Source of the DNA: a bacterium SCSIO 12741
GTDB taxonomy: Bacteria; Bacteroidota; Bacteroidia; Flavobacteriales_G; Salibacteraceae
Assembly (NCBI GenBank): GCA_024398055.1
Contig: CP073749.1
Location: 3,038,594 to 3,102,593 of the forward strand
Reading direction: 5' to 3'
Length of the DNA stretch: 64,000 nucleotides
Part shown: positions 16,558 to 25,173 of the stretch, in pieces
How the letters are laid out: each line of letters starts with the position of its first letter
Position numbering within the stretch: the stretch's first letter is position 1
The notes under the pieces: generated by a model
Database searches by the model: none
Told to the model about the DNA's origin: nothing
Seen by the model: only the letters and a program-made list of their open reading frames with translations
Program-made: the position numbers and the translations under genes

Positions 16558-18736
16558 CCTGGACAACTCGTTCTGGGACATCGTGGTGGAGTTGTTTTAC
16601 AACATCCTCTACATCTATTCGGTATCCATCATGGTTACCTACTTGGTGTTGGCGATTATTTCTTTCATCTCCGTTCGCAAATACTTGCACAAAAACAGCT
16701 TTGTAGACTACAAGGATATTCTGAATACGGATTTTGCTCCCTCGGTAAGTATCCTTGCTCCAGCCTACAACGAGGCGGCTACCATCATCGACAATATCCG
16801 TTCGCTATTATCTATTCATTATTCCAACTATGAAGTAATCATCGTTAATGATGGGAGTAAAGACAATACCCTGGAGCTTTGTATTGAAGAATACGACCTC
16901 GTTCCGGTAGATTATGCGATTGACGATAAACTGAAGACTAAGGACGTTCGGGCGGTTTACAAATCCCGTAACAAGGTTTTTAACCAGCTGGTGGTAGTGG
17001 ACAAGGTTAATGGAGGTAAATCCGACGCCTTAAATGTGGCCATCAATATTGCTTCCTACGATTATGTGACCTGTATCGACGTGGATTGTGTTTTGGAACA
17101 GGATGCCCTCTTGAAACTCATGAAACCCTTCATGGATGAGAACAAGAAGGAAGTAATTGCCACGGGTGGAGTAATTCGTATTGCCAATAGCTGTGTGATT
17201 GAAAACGGCCAGTTGGTGGAGGTGAAGGTGCCGAAAAACTTTGTTGCCCGTTCTCAAACACTGGAATACATCCGAGCTTTCCTCTTAGGGCGTATGGCTT
17301 GGTCTCTCCTCGATGGACTGATTTTGATTTCCGGAGCGCTGGGGGTCTTTAAAAAAGATATCGTTGTTGAAGTAGGTGGCTATGACAACAAAACCGTAGG
17401 GGAGGACATGGAGCTCATCGTACGTATGAGACGGCACATGATCGATACCAAACGGCAGTATACCGTAGCCTTGATTCCCGATCCTTTGTGCTGGACCGAA
17501 AGTCCTGAAACCTGGAGTCAATTGGGGCGTCAGCGTAACCGATGGACCCGTGGAACCATAGAAACCCTATGGCAGCACCGTGGCATGCTTTTCAATCCAA
17601 AGTATAAGTTGATTGGAATGCTGAGCTACCCTTTCTGGCTTTTCTTTGAATGGGCAGCCCCGCTCTTAGAGGCCATGGGACTTATGCTGTTTGCCCTACT
17701 TGCAGTAGCCGGATTGGTCAACTGGAGTTTCTTTGGTTTAATGATCCTATTGATCTTCGGATTCACGATTACCTTTTCCGTATTATCCCTGCTTATTGAA
17801 GAGATTACCTACCACAACTACAAACGAAAACGGGATATCCTTCGCTTGCTTCAGGTAGGTATGTTGGAGCCCTTGTTCTATCACTTGCACCTCGTTTATT
17901 CAGCTGTAATGGGGAATCTCGATTTCTTATTGGGAACCTCATCCTGGGGAGAAATGGCGAGGAAAGGTTTTGATGGAGATGGTAAGCCGAAACGGATTCA
18001 GGTAGTAAAAAGCATTATTACCGAAGGTCCGAAGAAGGCGGCAGTTCGTGCCTCTTATGCTACCTGGACAGCAGTTTCTATTGCTTTAATGGCCATTTTC
18101 CTTTACTACATTGTTGACTTAGACAAACTGTTGACCAAAGATGAACTGGCGATGAATCCGAAGTTGAGGAATGTATTCGTCAAAAAAGAAACCGCTACCG
18201 AAACCATCATGCGGAAGGAAAAGGAGATTCTGGCCAAGAGTATCCAACGATCTCTGGCTAAGTCTATGGCCCAAACGCAAAGAGAACAAGATGCAGATTC
18301 CGATAACTCAAATCGGGAAACAACTTCATCAAGCTCAACTCCACCCGATCAGGTGGCATCCACAAAGCCTGAAAAGCAGGAAACTACTCCGGCTAAAAAG
18401 GAAGAAGATAATACCGCTTCGGCAACTCCACCAGCTCCCAATTCCAGAGAAGCTCGTCGAGCGATTCAAGCCAAATACAGGGCTAAAAAGAAGCCAACGG
18501 ATAATCGGGTATTCTATTTGGTTGCAGGAAGCTATAAAGAAGAGAAAAACGCCTTCAAACGCAGAAATGAACTTCGCCGCAAGGGATTCAAAGGAGCCCA
18601 GGTATACACCAACGGAGAAGTTTACCGGGTAACTTTCGTTAAATACTACGACGAAGAAGAAGCTCTTGAAAATCTGAAAACGCTACGAGCCGAGGAAAAC
18701 GAAGGTGCGTGGATGTTACGAGGAGTTCGAGGATAG
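16526..18736 (+). CDS. Processive-type family 2 glycosyltransferase with C-terminal SPOR domain
   Basis: The protein has 736 residues from the TTG at 16526. An N-terminal membrane helix (about 25-50) precedes a GT2 domain with SILAPAYNEAATI, VNDGSKDNT, CIDVDCV (DxD), VGEDMELIVRMRR and QRNRW. The QxxRW motif marks processive beta-glycan synthases such as PgaC, BcsA and HasA. Further helices follow, with a last one at about 508-530. After it comes a Ser/Thr/Pro/Lys-rich linker (about 570-655) and a SPOR domain (about 660-734; FYLVAGSYKEEKNAFKR, YRVTFVKYYDEEEAL). SPOR domains bind denuded septal peptidoglycan, so this end should be periplasmic. No PilZ domain is visible, so direct c-di-GMP control is not supported. 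The fusion is unusual. Confidence 0.93.
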   Translation: MLLTLLTKEFDLDNSFWDIVVELFYNILYIYSVSIMVTYLVLAIISFISVRKYLHKNSFVDYKDILNTDFAPSVSILAPAYNEAATIIDNIRSLLSIHYSNYEVIIVNDGSKDNTLELCIEEYDLVPVDYAIDDKLKTKDVRAVYKSRNKVFNQLVVVDKVNGGKSDALNVAINIASYDYVTCIDVDCVLEQDALLKLMKPFMDENKKEVIATGGVIRIANSCVIENGQLVEVKVPKNFVARSQTLEYIRAFLLGRMAWSLLDGLILISGALGVFKKDIVVEVGGYDNKTVGEDMELIVRMRRHMIDTKRQYTVALIPDPLCWTESPETWSQLGRQRNRWTRGTIETLWQHRGMLFNPKYKLIGMLSYPFWLFFEWAAPLLEAMGLMLFALLAVAGLVNWSFFGLMILLIFGFTITFSVLSLLIEEITYHNYKRKRDILRLLQVGMLEPLFYHLHLVYSAVMGNLDFLLGTSSWGEMARKGFDGDGKPKRIQVVKSIITEGPKKAAVRASYATWTAVSIALMAIFLYYIVDLDKLLTKDELAMNPKLRNVFVKKETATETIMRKEKEILAKSIQRSLAKSMAQTQREQDADSDNSNRETTSSSSTPPDQVASTKPEKQETTPAKKEEDNTASATPPAPNSREARRAIQAKYRAKKKPTDNRVFYLVAGSYKEEKNAFKRRNELRRKGFKGAQVYTNGEVYRVTFVKYYDEEEALENLKTLRAEENEGAWMLRGVRG

Positions 18737-18751
18737 GCTGGGTTCAAATTT

Positions 18752-18973
18752 CAATCTTCAATCTTCAATCTTGAATCTTGAATTCTGGATTGTGAACACT
18801 TAAATTGGAGAGCGCCTCGAGATTCAAGATTAAACCTTGATTTCCGGATTTGAACATTTATTAAATTGGAGAGCACCTCAAGATTCAGGATTAAACCTTG
18901 AATTCTGGATTGCAAACCCTTAATTTGACTAGCTCCTCAAGATTCAAGATTCAAGATTGAATATTGAAGATTC
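18752..18973. repeat. Three tandem ~60-bp repeats inside inverted ATTCAAGATT arms
   Basis: Three degenerate copies of a roughly 60-bp unit (18781-18839, 18840-18900, 18901-18959) share AATTCTGGATT, AAATTGGAGAGC and CCTCAAGATTCA. The block is bounded by a left arm at 18752-18785 and a near-complementary right arm at 18941-18973, so the whole region can fold back on itself. It separates two convergent genes and may act as a bidirectional terminator. It overlaps the stop codon of the minus-strand gene. Confidence 0.75.
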
Positions 18974-20163
18974 TAAAGGTCATCCTCAAAATCATCCTCA
19001 TACTCATCAAAGTGGAGCATCTTGTAGTAGTCATGCATGATTTTGGAAACCATGGGTCGGTAGTATCTCCAGAAGAATTTTTTGCGGTCACTTAGGTCTC
19101 GGTTGTTATAGAGGAAGAAGTCTAAGTTTTCAATTCCTCGACTATACACAGCGGTGAAGGGGATGGGATTATCCGCAAAATCTCCGGCGAAATAATAGAA
19201 GCGGTTAATAATATGGTCACCGAGCACCGCCGGGAATTCCTTGGGAATTTTGTTCGCTTTGAGTATCGAGTCCCCTCGATGGTTGGTGTGTATCTTGAAG
19301 GTAGAGACGACCAGATCATCGTACTGCAGATAAGAAATATCGAACCAGAAAGGGTAACGAATGTACTGGGGGACGTCAAAAAACTCCCGGTAATACACAT
19401 CGGTATTGATGATGGGTACCTCGTGAATCAAATCGTTTTCCTTTTCCAGAATAACAATCTTATCCGATTCATGCACCATGACAATTCCAGCATCCTTGTA
19501 GGGCCAATCACCTTCATTTTGTTCCAGATAGAGTCGAATAATCCATCGGGGTAGCTCCTTGTTTTTATTCGTATCCAATGAAAAGAAATACCGTCCAATC
19601 CATCCCGACCAAAGAATACCAAATTCATCTTCAATCTTTTTCCGGATTTTATAGTTTGTGGGCGAGGCGATGGTATTGAACTCCATCATGATGAGCTTCT
19701 GCCGTTCGTGCATTCGCTCGAGCAATTGATAATCCTGTTCCGAAGTTCTACCGTAAATCAATTTCACATGATCCGATACTTCCCGGTAGTGGTACCATTC
19801 ATTTGAATACACCCCGTAAGAGTCCGTATAATACATCATGTCGAGCGTATCCGCCAGGCTATCCAGCGTTTCGGGTTCCATCAATTCAAGATCTGAGATG
19901 TAGTACTGATCACTGTCAAGCGGAAAGAAACCGAGGTAGTCGCTTACTTCATAGAACTCGTTGCTGGGCTTAACGAATTTGTGGTGTTTTAGGATCCAGT
20001 TGAAACTCCGGTGCTCATTTCCTTCTTCAGTCAATACAGTTTTGTCAATAACCAGGATATTGATCGGGTACTCTGGACTGAAATACCACACTACGATACT
20101 TATCACAGGCAAGCTTGCCAAAATGAGAAAAATCAATCCTACGAGCCATTTGCGTAATTCCAT
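18973..20163 (-). CDS. Membrane-anchored extracytoplasmic protein of unknown function beside the GT2 synthase
   Basis: This 396-residue protein has one N-terminal helix (LVGLIFLILASLPVISIVVWY) and an extracytoplasmic body rich in Tyr, Trp, Phe and Asp. Visible landmarks are ILVIDKTVLTEEGNEHRSFN, YLGFFPLD, WSGWIGRYFFSLD, FYYFAGDFADNPIPF and KKFFWRYYRPM, and a very acidic tail. No known catalytic motif is evident to me. The density of aromatic and acidic residues is compatible with carbohydrate binding or processing. It is convergent with the synthase gene and separated only by the repeat block. I assign no enzyme activity. Confidence 0.75.
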   Translation of the reverse strand: MELRKWLVGLIFLILASLPVISIVVWYFSPEYPINILVIDKTVLTEEGNEHRSFNWILKHHKFVKPSNEFYEVSDYLGFFPLDSDQYYISDLELMEPETLDSLADTLDMMYYTDSYGVYSNEWYHYREVSDHVKLIYGRTSEQDYQLLERMHERQKLIMMEFNTIASPTNYKIRKKIEDEFGILWSGWIGRYFFSLDTNKNKELPRWIIRLYLEQNEGDWPYKDAGIVMVHESDKIVILEKENDLIHEVPIINTDVYYREFFDVPQYIRYPFWFDISYLQYDDLVVSTFKIHTNHRGDSILKANKIPKEFPAVLGDHIINRFYYFAGDFADNPIPFTAVYSRGIENLDFFLYNNRDLSDRKKFFWRYYRPMVSKIMHDYYKMLHFDEYEDDFEDDL

Positions 20164-20277
20164 GGTAGACGATCCCTTTATTCGAAATTCCTGCTGAATT
20201 TCCTAAAAAACTGGTGCTAAGTTATTTTTTCCCGATGAATGGACTTTAGAAATAGGATGAAATTCTCCTCAGTACGT

Positions 20278-20285
20278 TATTTTTG
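20278..20285 (+). promoter_or_regulatory. -7 box of the HPt gene
   Basis: TATTTTTG is an exact TAnnTTTG match 19 bases before the ATG at 20305. No convincing -33 element is present. Confidence 0.4.
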
Positions 20286-20304
20286 ACCCCAGGGAGAGGA
20301 GGAC

Positions 20305-20661
20305 ATGAGAGAGTCTATTATTGATTTTTCTAAAATGGATGAATGGTTGCACGGTGACCAGGAACTCATTCACGATACGCTGGTTATCTATCAGCAGGAA
20401 ATATTGTCGTACATCTACCACTTGTCGGAAGCACTTGAAAAAAAGGACTACGATCGCCTCTTTTTTATGTTGCATAAAATGACCTCTCCCATTTTACTCT
20501 TTCACATGGACGAAGCCAACAAGTGCGTTGGGCTGATAGAATCTCAAAAAAATGTGGAGGTTAAAGATGCTGTCCTGATCAAAACCAATCTGGATCGACT
20601 GGAGGAAATACTCCGACGCTCCTTAGTGGAGGTCGAAGTTTACCTCAAACAACATTCTTAA
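20305..20661 (+). CDS. Stand-alone histidine phosphotransfer (HPt) protein
   Basis: The 118-residue protein is all helical, with an amphipathic layout like the four-helix HPt bundle. His57 in FFMLHKMTSPILLF is the likely phosphoacceptor. The motif HKMxSP is also present in the HPt domain at the end of the hybrid kinase at 21425 (AHKMKSPLNIVG), which supports the assignment, while classical HPt domains have HxLKG. It would shuttle phosphate between a hybrid kinase receiver and another receiver, perhaps the receiver-only protein at 12728. The stop overlaps the convergent LytTR gene by four bases. Confidence 0.75.
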   Translation: MRESIIDFSKMDEWLHGDQELIHDTLVIYQQEILSYIYHLSEALEKKDYDRLFFMLHKMTSPILLFHMDEANKCVGLIESQKNVEVKDAVLIKTNLDRLEEILRRSLVEVEVYLKQHS

Positions 20662-21344
20662 AGAATATTTAGTCTACTCTTCAAGGAGTCTTTGTAAGTA
20701 CGACTTACTGGAATTCGATCTTTTTCCAGGTAAACCGTATTCTTCTCAATTTTCAAAATCTTGTCAATACGGACGATAAAGGATTTATGAATTCTCATAA
20801 AGTCATCCGAAGGCAATTTGGCTTCCATAGCCTTCATCGTTGATAGCACCGTATATTTTCCGCTTTTGGTGTGAATTCTCACATAATCGCCCAAAGCCTC
20901 GATAAAAGTGACCGATAAAAGGTCCACTTTGATCAAACGCGAGTCACTTTTGACGTAAATGATGTTTTCTTCAGCGTCATTATTCCCAAAAGCTTCATGA
21001 ATTTTTTGGGCTTTCTCAGCGGCTTTCAGAAAACGCTCGTAGGAAATCGGTTTAACCAAATAGTCCGTTACATCATTTTCAAAAGCTTCAATGGCGTAAT
21101 TGGTGCGGGAGGTAACTAAAATAACCTGAGGAATGTCTTTGATGGTTCTAATGAACTCAATACCCGTCATTTCTGGCATTTGAATATCCAGGAATATCAA
21201 GTCAATCTTTTTCTCGTCCAGGCCCTTTTTGAGCTCCAGTGCATTGGTGTAATACCCAACCAAATTCAGAAAATCTGTTTGGCTAATGCACTTTTCCAAA
21301 ACCTTTCTGGACAGGTGTTCGTCGTCTACTACTACACAGTTCAT
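20658..21344 (-). CDS. LytTR-family response regulator
   Basis: The protein has 228 residues. A receiver domain (1-120; acidic DDE at 7-9, phosphoacceptor Asp53 in IFLDIQMPEMTG, Lys in VKPISYERF) is followed by a LytTR DNA-binding domain (about 130-228) with FIEALGDYVRIHTKSGKYT, MKAMEAKLPSDDFMRIHKSF and VSRTYKDSLKSRL. Such regulators normally pair with LytS-type kinases that have an internal His_kinase domain. None is adjacent, but a propeller kinase of exactly this type lies at 35206. It is divergent from the hybrid kinase with an 80-base shared intergenic region. Confidence 0.95.
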   Translation of the reverse strand: MNCVVVDDEHLSRKVLEKCISQTDFLNLVGYYTNALELKKGLDEKKIDLIFLDIQMPEMTGIEFIRTIKDIPQVILVTSRTNYAIEAFENDVTDYLVKPISYERFLKAAEKAQKIHEAFGNNDAEENIIYVKSDSRLIKVDLLSVTFIEALGDYVRIHTKSGKYTVLSTMKAMEAKLPSDDFMRIHKSFIVRIDKILKIEKNTVYLEKDRIPVSRTYKDSLKSRLNIL

Positions 21345-21424
21345 AGTTTGCTATCGTATTTAGCCAAAAATATATTCATTTGCCCTAATTTGCATGGTAG
21401 CGAACATTCGTTTGTCGAAATTGG

Positions 21425-24130
21425 ATGCAAAAGGTGGATATTCAGGAAAAAATTGAGCTCATAGAGCAGGTCATTTCTTCGGCCCTCGTTCCTACGGCCA
21501 TTTGCAATGAACAAGGTCAGGTGCTGGGCATGAACAATGCTTTCGTGCAACTAACCGGTCGAAGTCATTCAGATTGGTCTGGGCTCAAAGTGGATTCCTG
21601 GTTCACGGTGCTCACACCGACAGAAGAATCCTTGGAACAGCTCATCCGTTTTGACACACCTTTTGAAGTTCGCCCCATCAATGAACCAATCAGCAGTACC
21701 TTTGTCGTAAGTCCGCAATACCTTTTCCCAGATCAGAAGAATCGCCTGGTATTGCTGCGTTTTCATGAATCCCGTCAAAAGCAGGGATACCTGGAAGAAT
21801 TAAGAAAACTCTCCCTGTCTGCCAGCCAGAGTTTATCGAGTATTTTACTGGTGGATACGGAATTGGTCATCCTTTGGAACAACAGCCAATTTCATCGCAA
21901 ATTCAACCCCGTAAACACGGAACTAATCGGCAAAACGATTTTTGACATCGTTGCTTTTAATGATCACAATAGGGGAGTATTAGATCGCGGAATAAAAACC
22001 GTAAAGGAATCCGGAAATGCGGTTCAGTTGGAGTTGGAGCCCGATTCGAACCAGGAAGAACCTTGTTGGTATTCCCTGGACATAAGTCCAGCTTATAACG
22101 ATGACAAGGAGCTTATTCATTTTATCCTAATGCTTCGGGATATTTCCCAAATTAAGGAAGCTGAACATAATCTGAGCCTGCACCAACAACGATTAAAAAG
22201 AGCCCAGCAATTGGCCAAATTGGGCGAGTTTGAATTTGATGTTAAATCCCAGAAAACCTACTGGTCTGACACCTTGATTAAGTTGTTGGAGCTGGAGCCC
22301 AAGCAATTAAATAGTCTGGATGATTTTAGCAAACTACTGGAAGATGGGGAAAAATGCGTTTGGGCAGAAGCTTTGCAACGAACACTTGATAATGCAGAGC
22401 AACAACACTTTCACCTTAACTATACACTTCCCGATGGTGAGATCCTGAACTTGATGGTCAATTTAAGCCTCGAGAAAAAGGACAATCGATTGTTCTTGTT
22501 AGGAACTCTGGAAGATGTAACCGAGCTGGAAGAAGCCAAAAGTAAATTGGAGCAAGCCCTCCTCAAGGCCGAAGAAAGTGCTCGGGTAAAACAGGAATTT
22601 CTGGCCAACATGAGCCATGAAATTCGCACACCGATGAATTCCATCTTGGGATTCTCCCGATTGATGTTGCGATCTCAGCAGCTCAATCCGGAGTTTACCG
22701 AATTTGCTCAAGCCATATACGAATCTGCGGAGAAACTCCACATTGTGCTGGATGAAATATTGAATGTTGCCCGCTTGGAATCCAGTGATTTAACCTTGGA
22801 TAGGCATCACATTCGATCTAATGATTTTATTGCGTCTCTGCAAAAGCTTCATGAGCGGAAAGCCAGAGAAAAGGGCTTGACCTTGGAATTGGTACTTGAT
22901 TCCGATTTCCCTGAAGTGATGCTTACCGATCATGTCCGGGTTTTTCAGGTACTGTCTAACCTTTTGGACAATGCCATTAAGTTTACCGATGAGGGTAAAA
23001 TCCGGATTTCGGCGAAAGCGTTGCGCAATACCCCAGAAGGATTTGTCGCCTGCTTTATTGTAAAGGATACCGGAATTGGAATTTCGAAGGAAGCCATTCA
23101 AGAAATCTTTGAATCGTTCAAACAGGCAGATAGTTCCATTTCCCGACGCTACGAAGGTGCCGGATTGGGATTGTCCATCGTTAGGCGATTGATCCGACTA
23201 CTCAATGGAACCATATCGGTTAAAAGTGAGCCGTGGGAAGGTTCTGAGTTTATTTTGGAAATTCCCATGCTTCACGGTGATCCAGAACAGATTGTAGGTC
23301 CTTATGAGGATGGCGATGAAGCAGCGAAACAACTGGAAGGACTTCGGGTACTGTTGGTAGAAGACAACCGAAACAATCGCCTGTTGGCCCAGAAATTCCT
23401 CAATGATTTAGGCATGAAATCCGATGAGGCCCTCAACGGTATTCAGGCCATAGGAAAGGTACGGGAGCACAATTACGATTTCATCCTGATGGATATTCAA
23501 ATGCCTGAAATGGATGGTATAGAAGCCACTAAGCTTATTCGAAAAATGCCTGGGGTAATGAGTCAGGTGCCTATTATCGCGTTAACCGCCCACGTACTCA
23601 AGGATGAAATCGATTCTTATCAAAAAGTAGGCATGAATGCCGTTATCAACAAACCCTTAAAAAAAGGAGAACTAATCGCCACTATGCTCAACCTGAAATC
23701 TGATCCGAACCAAACACCGGAGTTTGAAACTTCTACCACGGATAACTCTAACGATTCCGATTACACCACGATAAACCTTAAAGGTCTGTTAGCCATTTCG
23801 AGAGGAGATCTGGACTTTATTCAGGAAATGATCGAAGCCTATTTCGATGATATGCCGGTATACCTAAGCGAGTTTAAATCAGCCTTTCATGCGAAGGATA
23901 TTTCCCTTTTAGGCAAGATGGCTCATAAAATGAAATCCCCTTTGAATATAGTAGGGATTACGGCTATTGATGGCAAGTTGGATTACCTGGAAAACCTTCC
24001 GGGTGAAGATAATCTGGATGCAGAGGTATGGACTGATCTTGAAACAACGGTTCAACAGATAGAAGAAACCATAACCAAAGGTTCAGAGGAACTTGAGGAT
24101 TACCGGGAAAATACGTTGAATTCGAATTAA
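21425..24130 (+). CDS. Hybrid sensor histidine kinase (PAS-PAS-PAS-HisKA-HATPase-REC-HPt)
   Basis: This 901-residue protein lacks membrane helices, so it senses a cytosolic signal. Three PAS-like segments (about 10-110, 125-245, 255-370) are followed by HisKA with His398 in ANMSHEIRTPMN, an ATPase domain (LLDNAIKFTDEGKI, VKDTGIGIS, GAGLGLSIVRRL), a receiver with Asp690 in FILMDIQMPEMDG, and a C-terminal HPt with His834 in AHKMKSPLNIVG. The full His-Asp-His relay is therefore in one chain, ready to phosphorylate a separate receiver. Candidates nearby are the receiver-only protein (12728) and the LytTR regulator (20658). No PAS cofactor site can be identified by eye. Confidence 0.95.
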   Translation: MQKVDIQEKIELIEQVISSALVPTAICNEQGQVLGMNNAFVQLTGRSHSDWSGLKVDSWFTVLTPTEESLEQLIRFDTPFEVRPINEPISSTFVVSPQYLFPDQKNRLVLLRFHESRQKQGYLEELRKLSLSASQSLSSILLVDTELVILWNNSQFHRKFNPVNTELIGKTIFDIVAFNDHNRGVLDRGIKTVKESGNAVQLELEPDSNQEEPCWYSLDISPAYNDDKELIHFILMLRDISQIKEAEHNLSLHQQRLKRAQQLAKLGEFEFDVKSQKTYWSDTLIKLLELEPKQLNSLDDFSKLLEDGEKCVWAEALQRTLDNAEQQHFHLNYTLPDGEILNLMVNLSLEKKDNRLFLLGTLEDVTELEEAKSKLEQALLKAEESARVKQEFLANMSHEIRTPMNSILGFSRLMLRSQQLNPEFTEFAQAIYESAEKLHIVLDEILNVARLESSDLTLDRHHIRSNDFIASLQKLHERKAREKGLTLELVLDSDFPEVMLTDHVRVFQVLSNLLDNAIKFTDEGKIRISAKALRNTPEGFVACFIVKDTGIGISKEAIQEIFESFKQADSSISRRYEGAGLGLSIVRRLIRLLNGTISVKSEPWEGSEFILEIPMLHGDPEQIVGPYEDGDEAAKQLEGLRVLLVEDNRNNRLLAQKFLNDLGMKSDEALNGIQAIGKVREHNYDFILMDIQMPEMDGIEATKLIRKMPGVMSQVPIIALTAHVLKDEIDSYQKVGMNAVINKPLKKGELIATMLNLKSDPNQTPEFETSTTDNSNDSDYTTINLKGLLAISRGDLDFIQEMIEAYFDDMPVYLSEFKSAFHAKDISLLGKMAHKMKSPLNIVGITAIDGKLDYLENLPGEDNLDAEVWTDLETTVQQIEETITKGSEELEDYRENTLNSN

Positions 24131-24984
24131 CGCTGAAGGTCAACAGAGCCTTTCAACTTCTTTTGGTTTCCAGCCAGGTCGGTGTAGAAAATGTGGTAGG
24201 TGTAAGAGGATGATGGTGCAGGGTAACCGTTGTACTCACCATCCCAATATTCGTCTGAATTACGCAACTCAATCACCTTTTCTCCGTGGTTGTTGTAAAT
24301 GATACAAACAAACTCAGCCACATTTTGAGAAACAATTTCGAAGGTTTCGTTCAGTCCGTCGTAGTTCGGTGTAAACGTAGTTGGAATAAAAAACTTGGCT
24401 TCTTCAAAAGTAGTGATAGGCTCACCGATAGCTGTATCGCGGCAACCCAATTCACCAGCAACGATTAGTTGCACAGGATATTCACCTGCTTCACGAAAGG
24501 AGATACTTGGACTTTCTTCCACAGATTCCTGCATGCCAAAATCCCAATTGAATTCAAAAGCGTTGTTGCTCGTATTGGTAAATTGAACCGTTAACGGAGC
24601 AGCTCCACGCAAAGGGTCTGCCACAAAAGAAGCTTGAACATCTTCCCGCTTCAAAGTAATGCTGCTCGTCATAGAGCGACCATTTCTGACGTAGGAAAGG
24701 TAGTAAGTCGTCGTTTGGGCTGGAACAACAGTCGGGTTTGGACTGGAAGGATCAGAAAGACCTTCAGTGGGCGACCATTGAAATTTTTCGTTGGGCAAAA
24801 GATGGGTAGCGGAGAGTTGAATGGCTTTACCGTTGCACGATAAAGTTTGGTCTGCCTGGATGACAACAGGTTGTTGAACTTGCTCTTGAACCGCTTGGAC
24901 CTCACCGTTTTGCAGCTGTGCAAAGGTGCTTGTGGATAAACCAAGCCCAAGAGTTAGAAACAGAAAAGACAGACTTCTTCGCAT
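24127..24984 (-). CDS. Secreted PKD-domain protein with T9SS type B sorting domain
   Basis: This 285-residue protein has a signal peptide (FLFLTLGLGLSTSTFAQ), an N-terminal Ig-like segment (LPNEKFQWSPTEGLSDPSSP), one PKD domain (LTVQFTNTSNNAFEFNWDFG) and a C-terminal domain with FIPTTFTPNYDGLNETFEI, YNNHGEKVIEL, WDGEYNGYPAPSSSYTYHI and LKGSVDLQR. The last part is the gliding-motility-associated, T9SS type B CTD that directs export through the type IX system to the surface. At this length it carries little cargo and may be a small adhesin or envelope protein. The stop overlaps the hybrid kinase gene by four bases. Confidence 0.93.
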   Translation of the reverse strand: MRRSLSFLFLTLGLGLSTSTFAQLQNGEVQAVQEQVQQPVVIQADQTLSCNGKAIQLSATHLLPNEKFQWSPTEGLSDPSSPNPTVVPAQTTTYYLSYVRNGRSMTSSITLKREDVQASFVADPLRGAAPLTVQFTNTSNNAFEFNWDFGMQESVEESPSISFREAGEYPVQLIVAGELGCRDTAIGEPITTFEEAKFFIPTTFTPNYDGLNETFEIVSQNVAEFVCIIYNNHGEKVIELRNSDEYWDGEYNGYPAPSSSYTYHIFYTDLAGNQKKLKGSVDLQR

Positions 24985-25120
24985 AATATCCCGCTAAATT
25001 AAGGCTTTCTTCAGCGCTAACCAAGGCTCAGACCGCCCATTCTGACTCCGATCGACTAATAAAGGGTGCCGTTTTATAAAACAGGTTTTGGGATTTGTGA
25101 AAAATTGAGCCCATGGGGGG

Positions 25121-25152
25121 ATTGACAAGAGCTTCGGAAATAGGTACTTTTG
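25121..25152 (+). promoter_or_regulatory. Promoter of the fused acyl-CoA mutase gene
   Basis: ATTG (25121-25124), 20 bases, then TACTTTTG (25145-25152) fits the Bacteroidota promoter pattern. The -7 box overlaps an in-frame TTG at 25150, so translation must start downstream, at the ATG at 25174. Confidence 0.7.
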
Positions 25153-25173
25153 CATTCTGAAATCTTCGAGAAT

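Noticed and set aside
18781-18959. CRISPR-like array
   Set aside because: Only three degenerate 60-bp copies, directly abutting, with no unique spacers and no cas genes.
25080-25173. Cobalamin riboswitch before the mutase gene
   Set aside because: The leader after the predicted transcription start is only about 15 bases, too short for a riboswitch, and no B12-box is visible.
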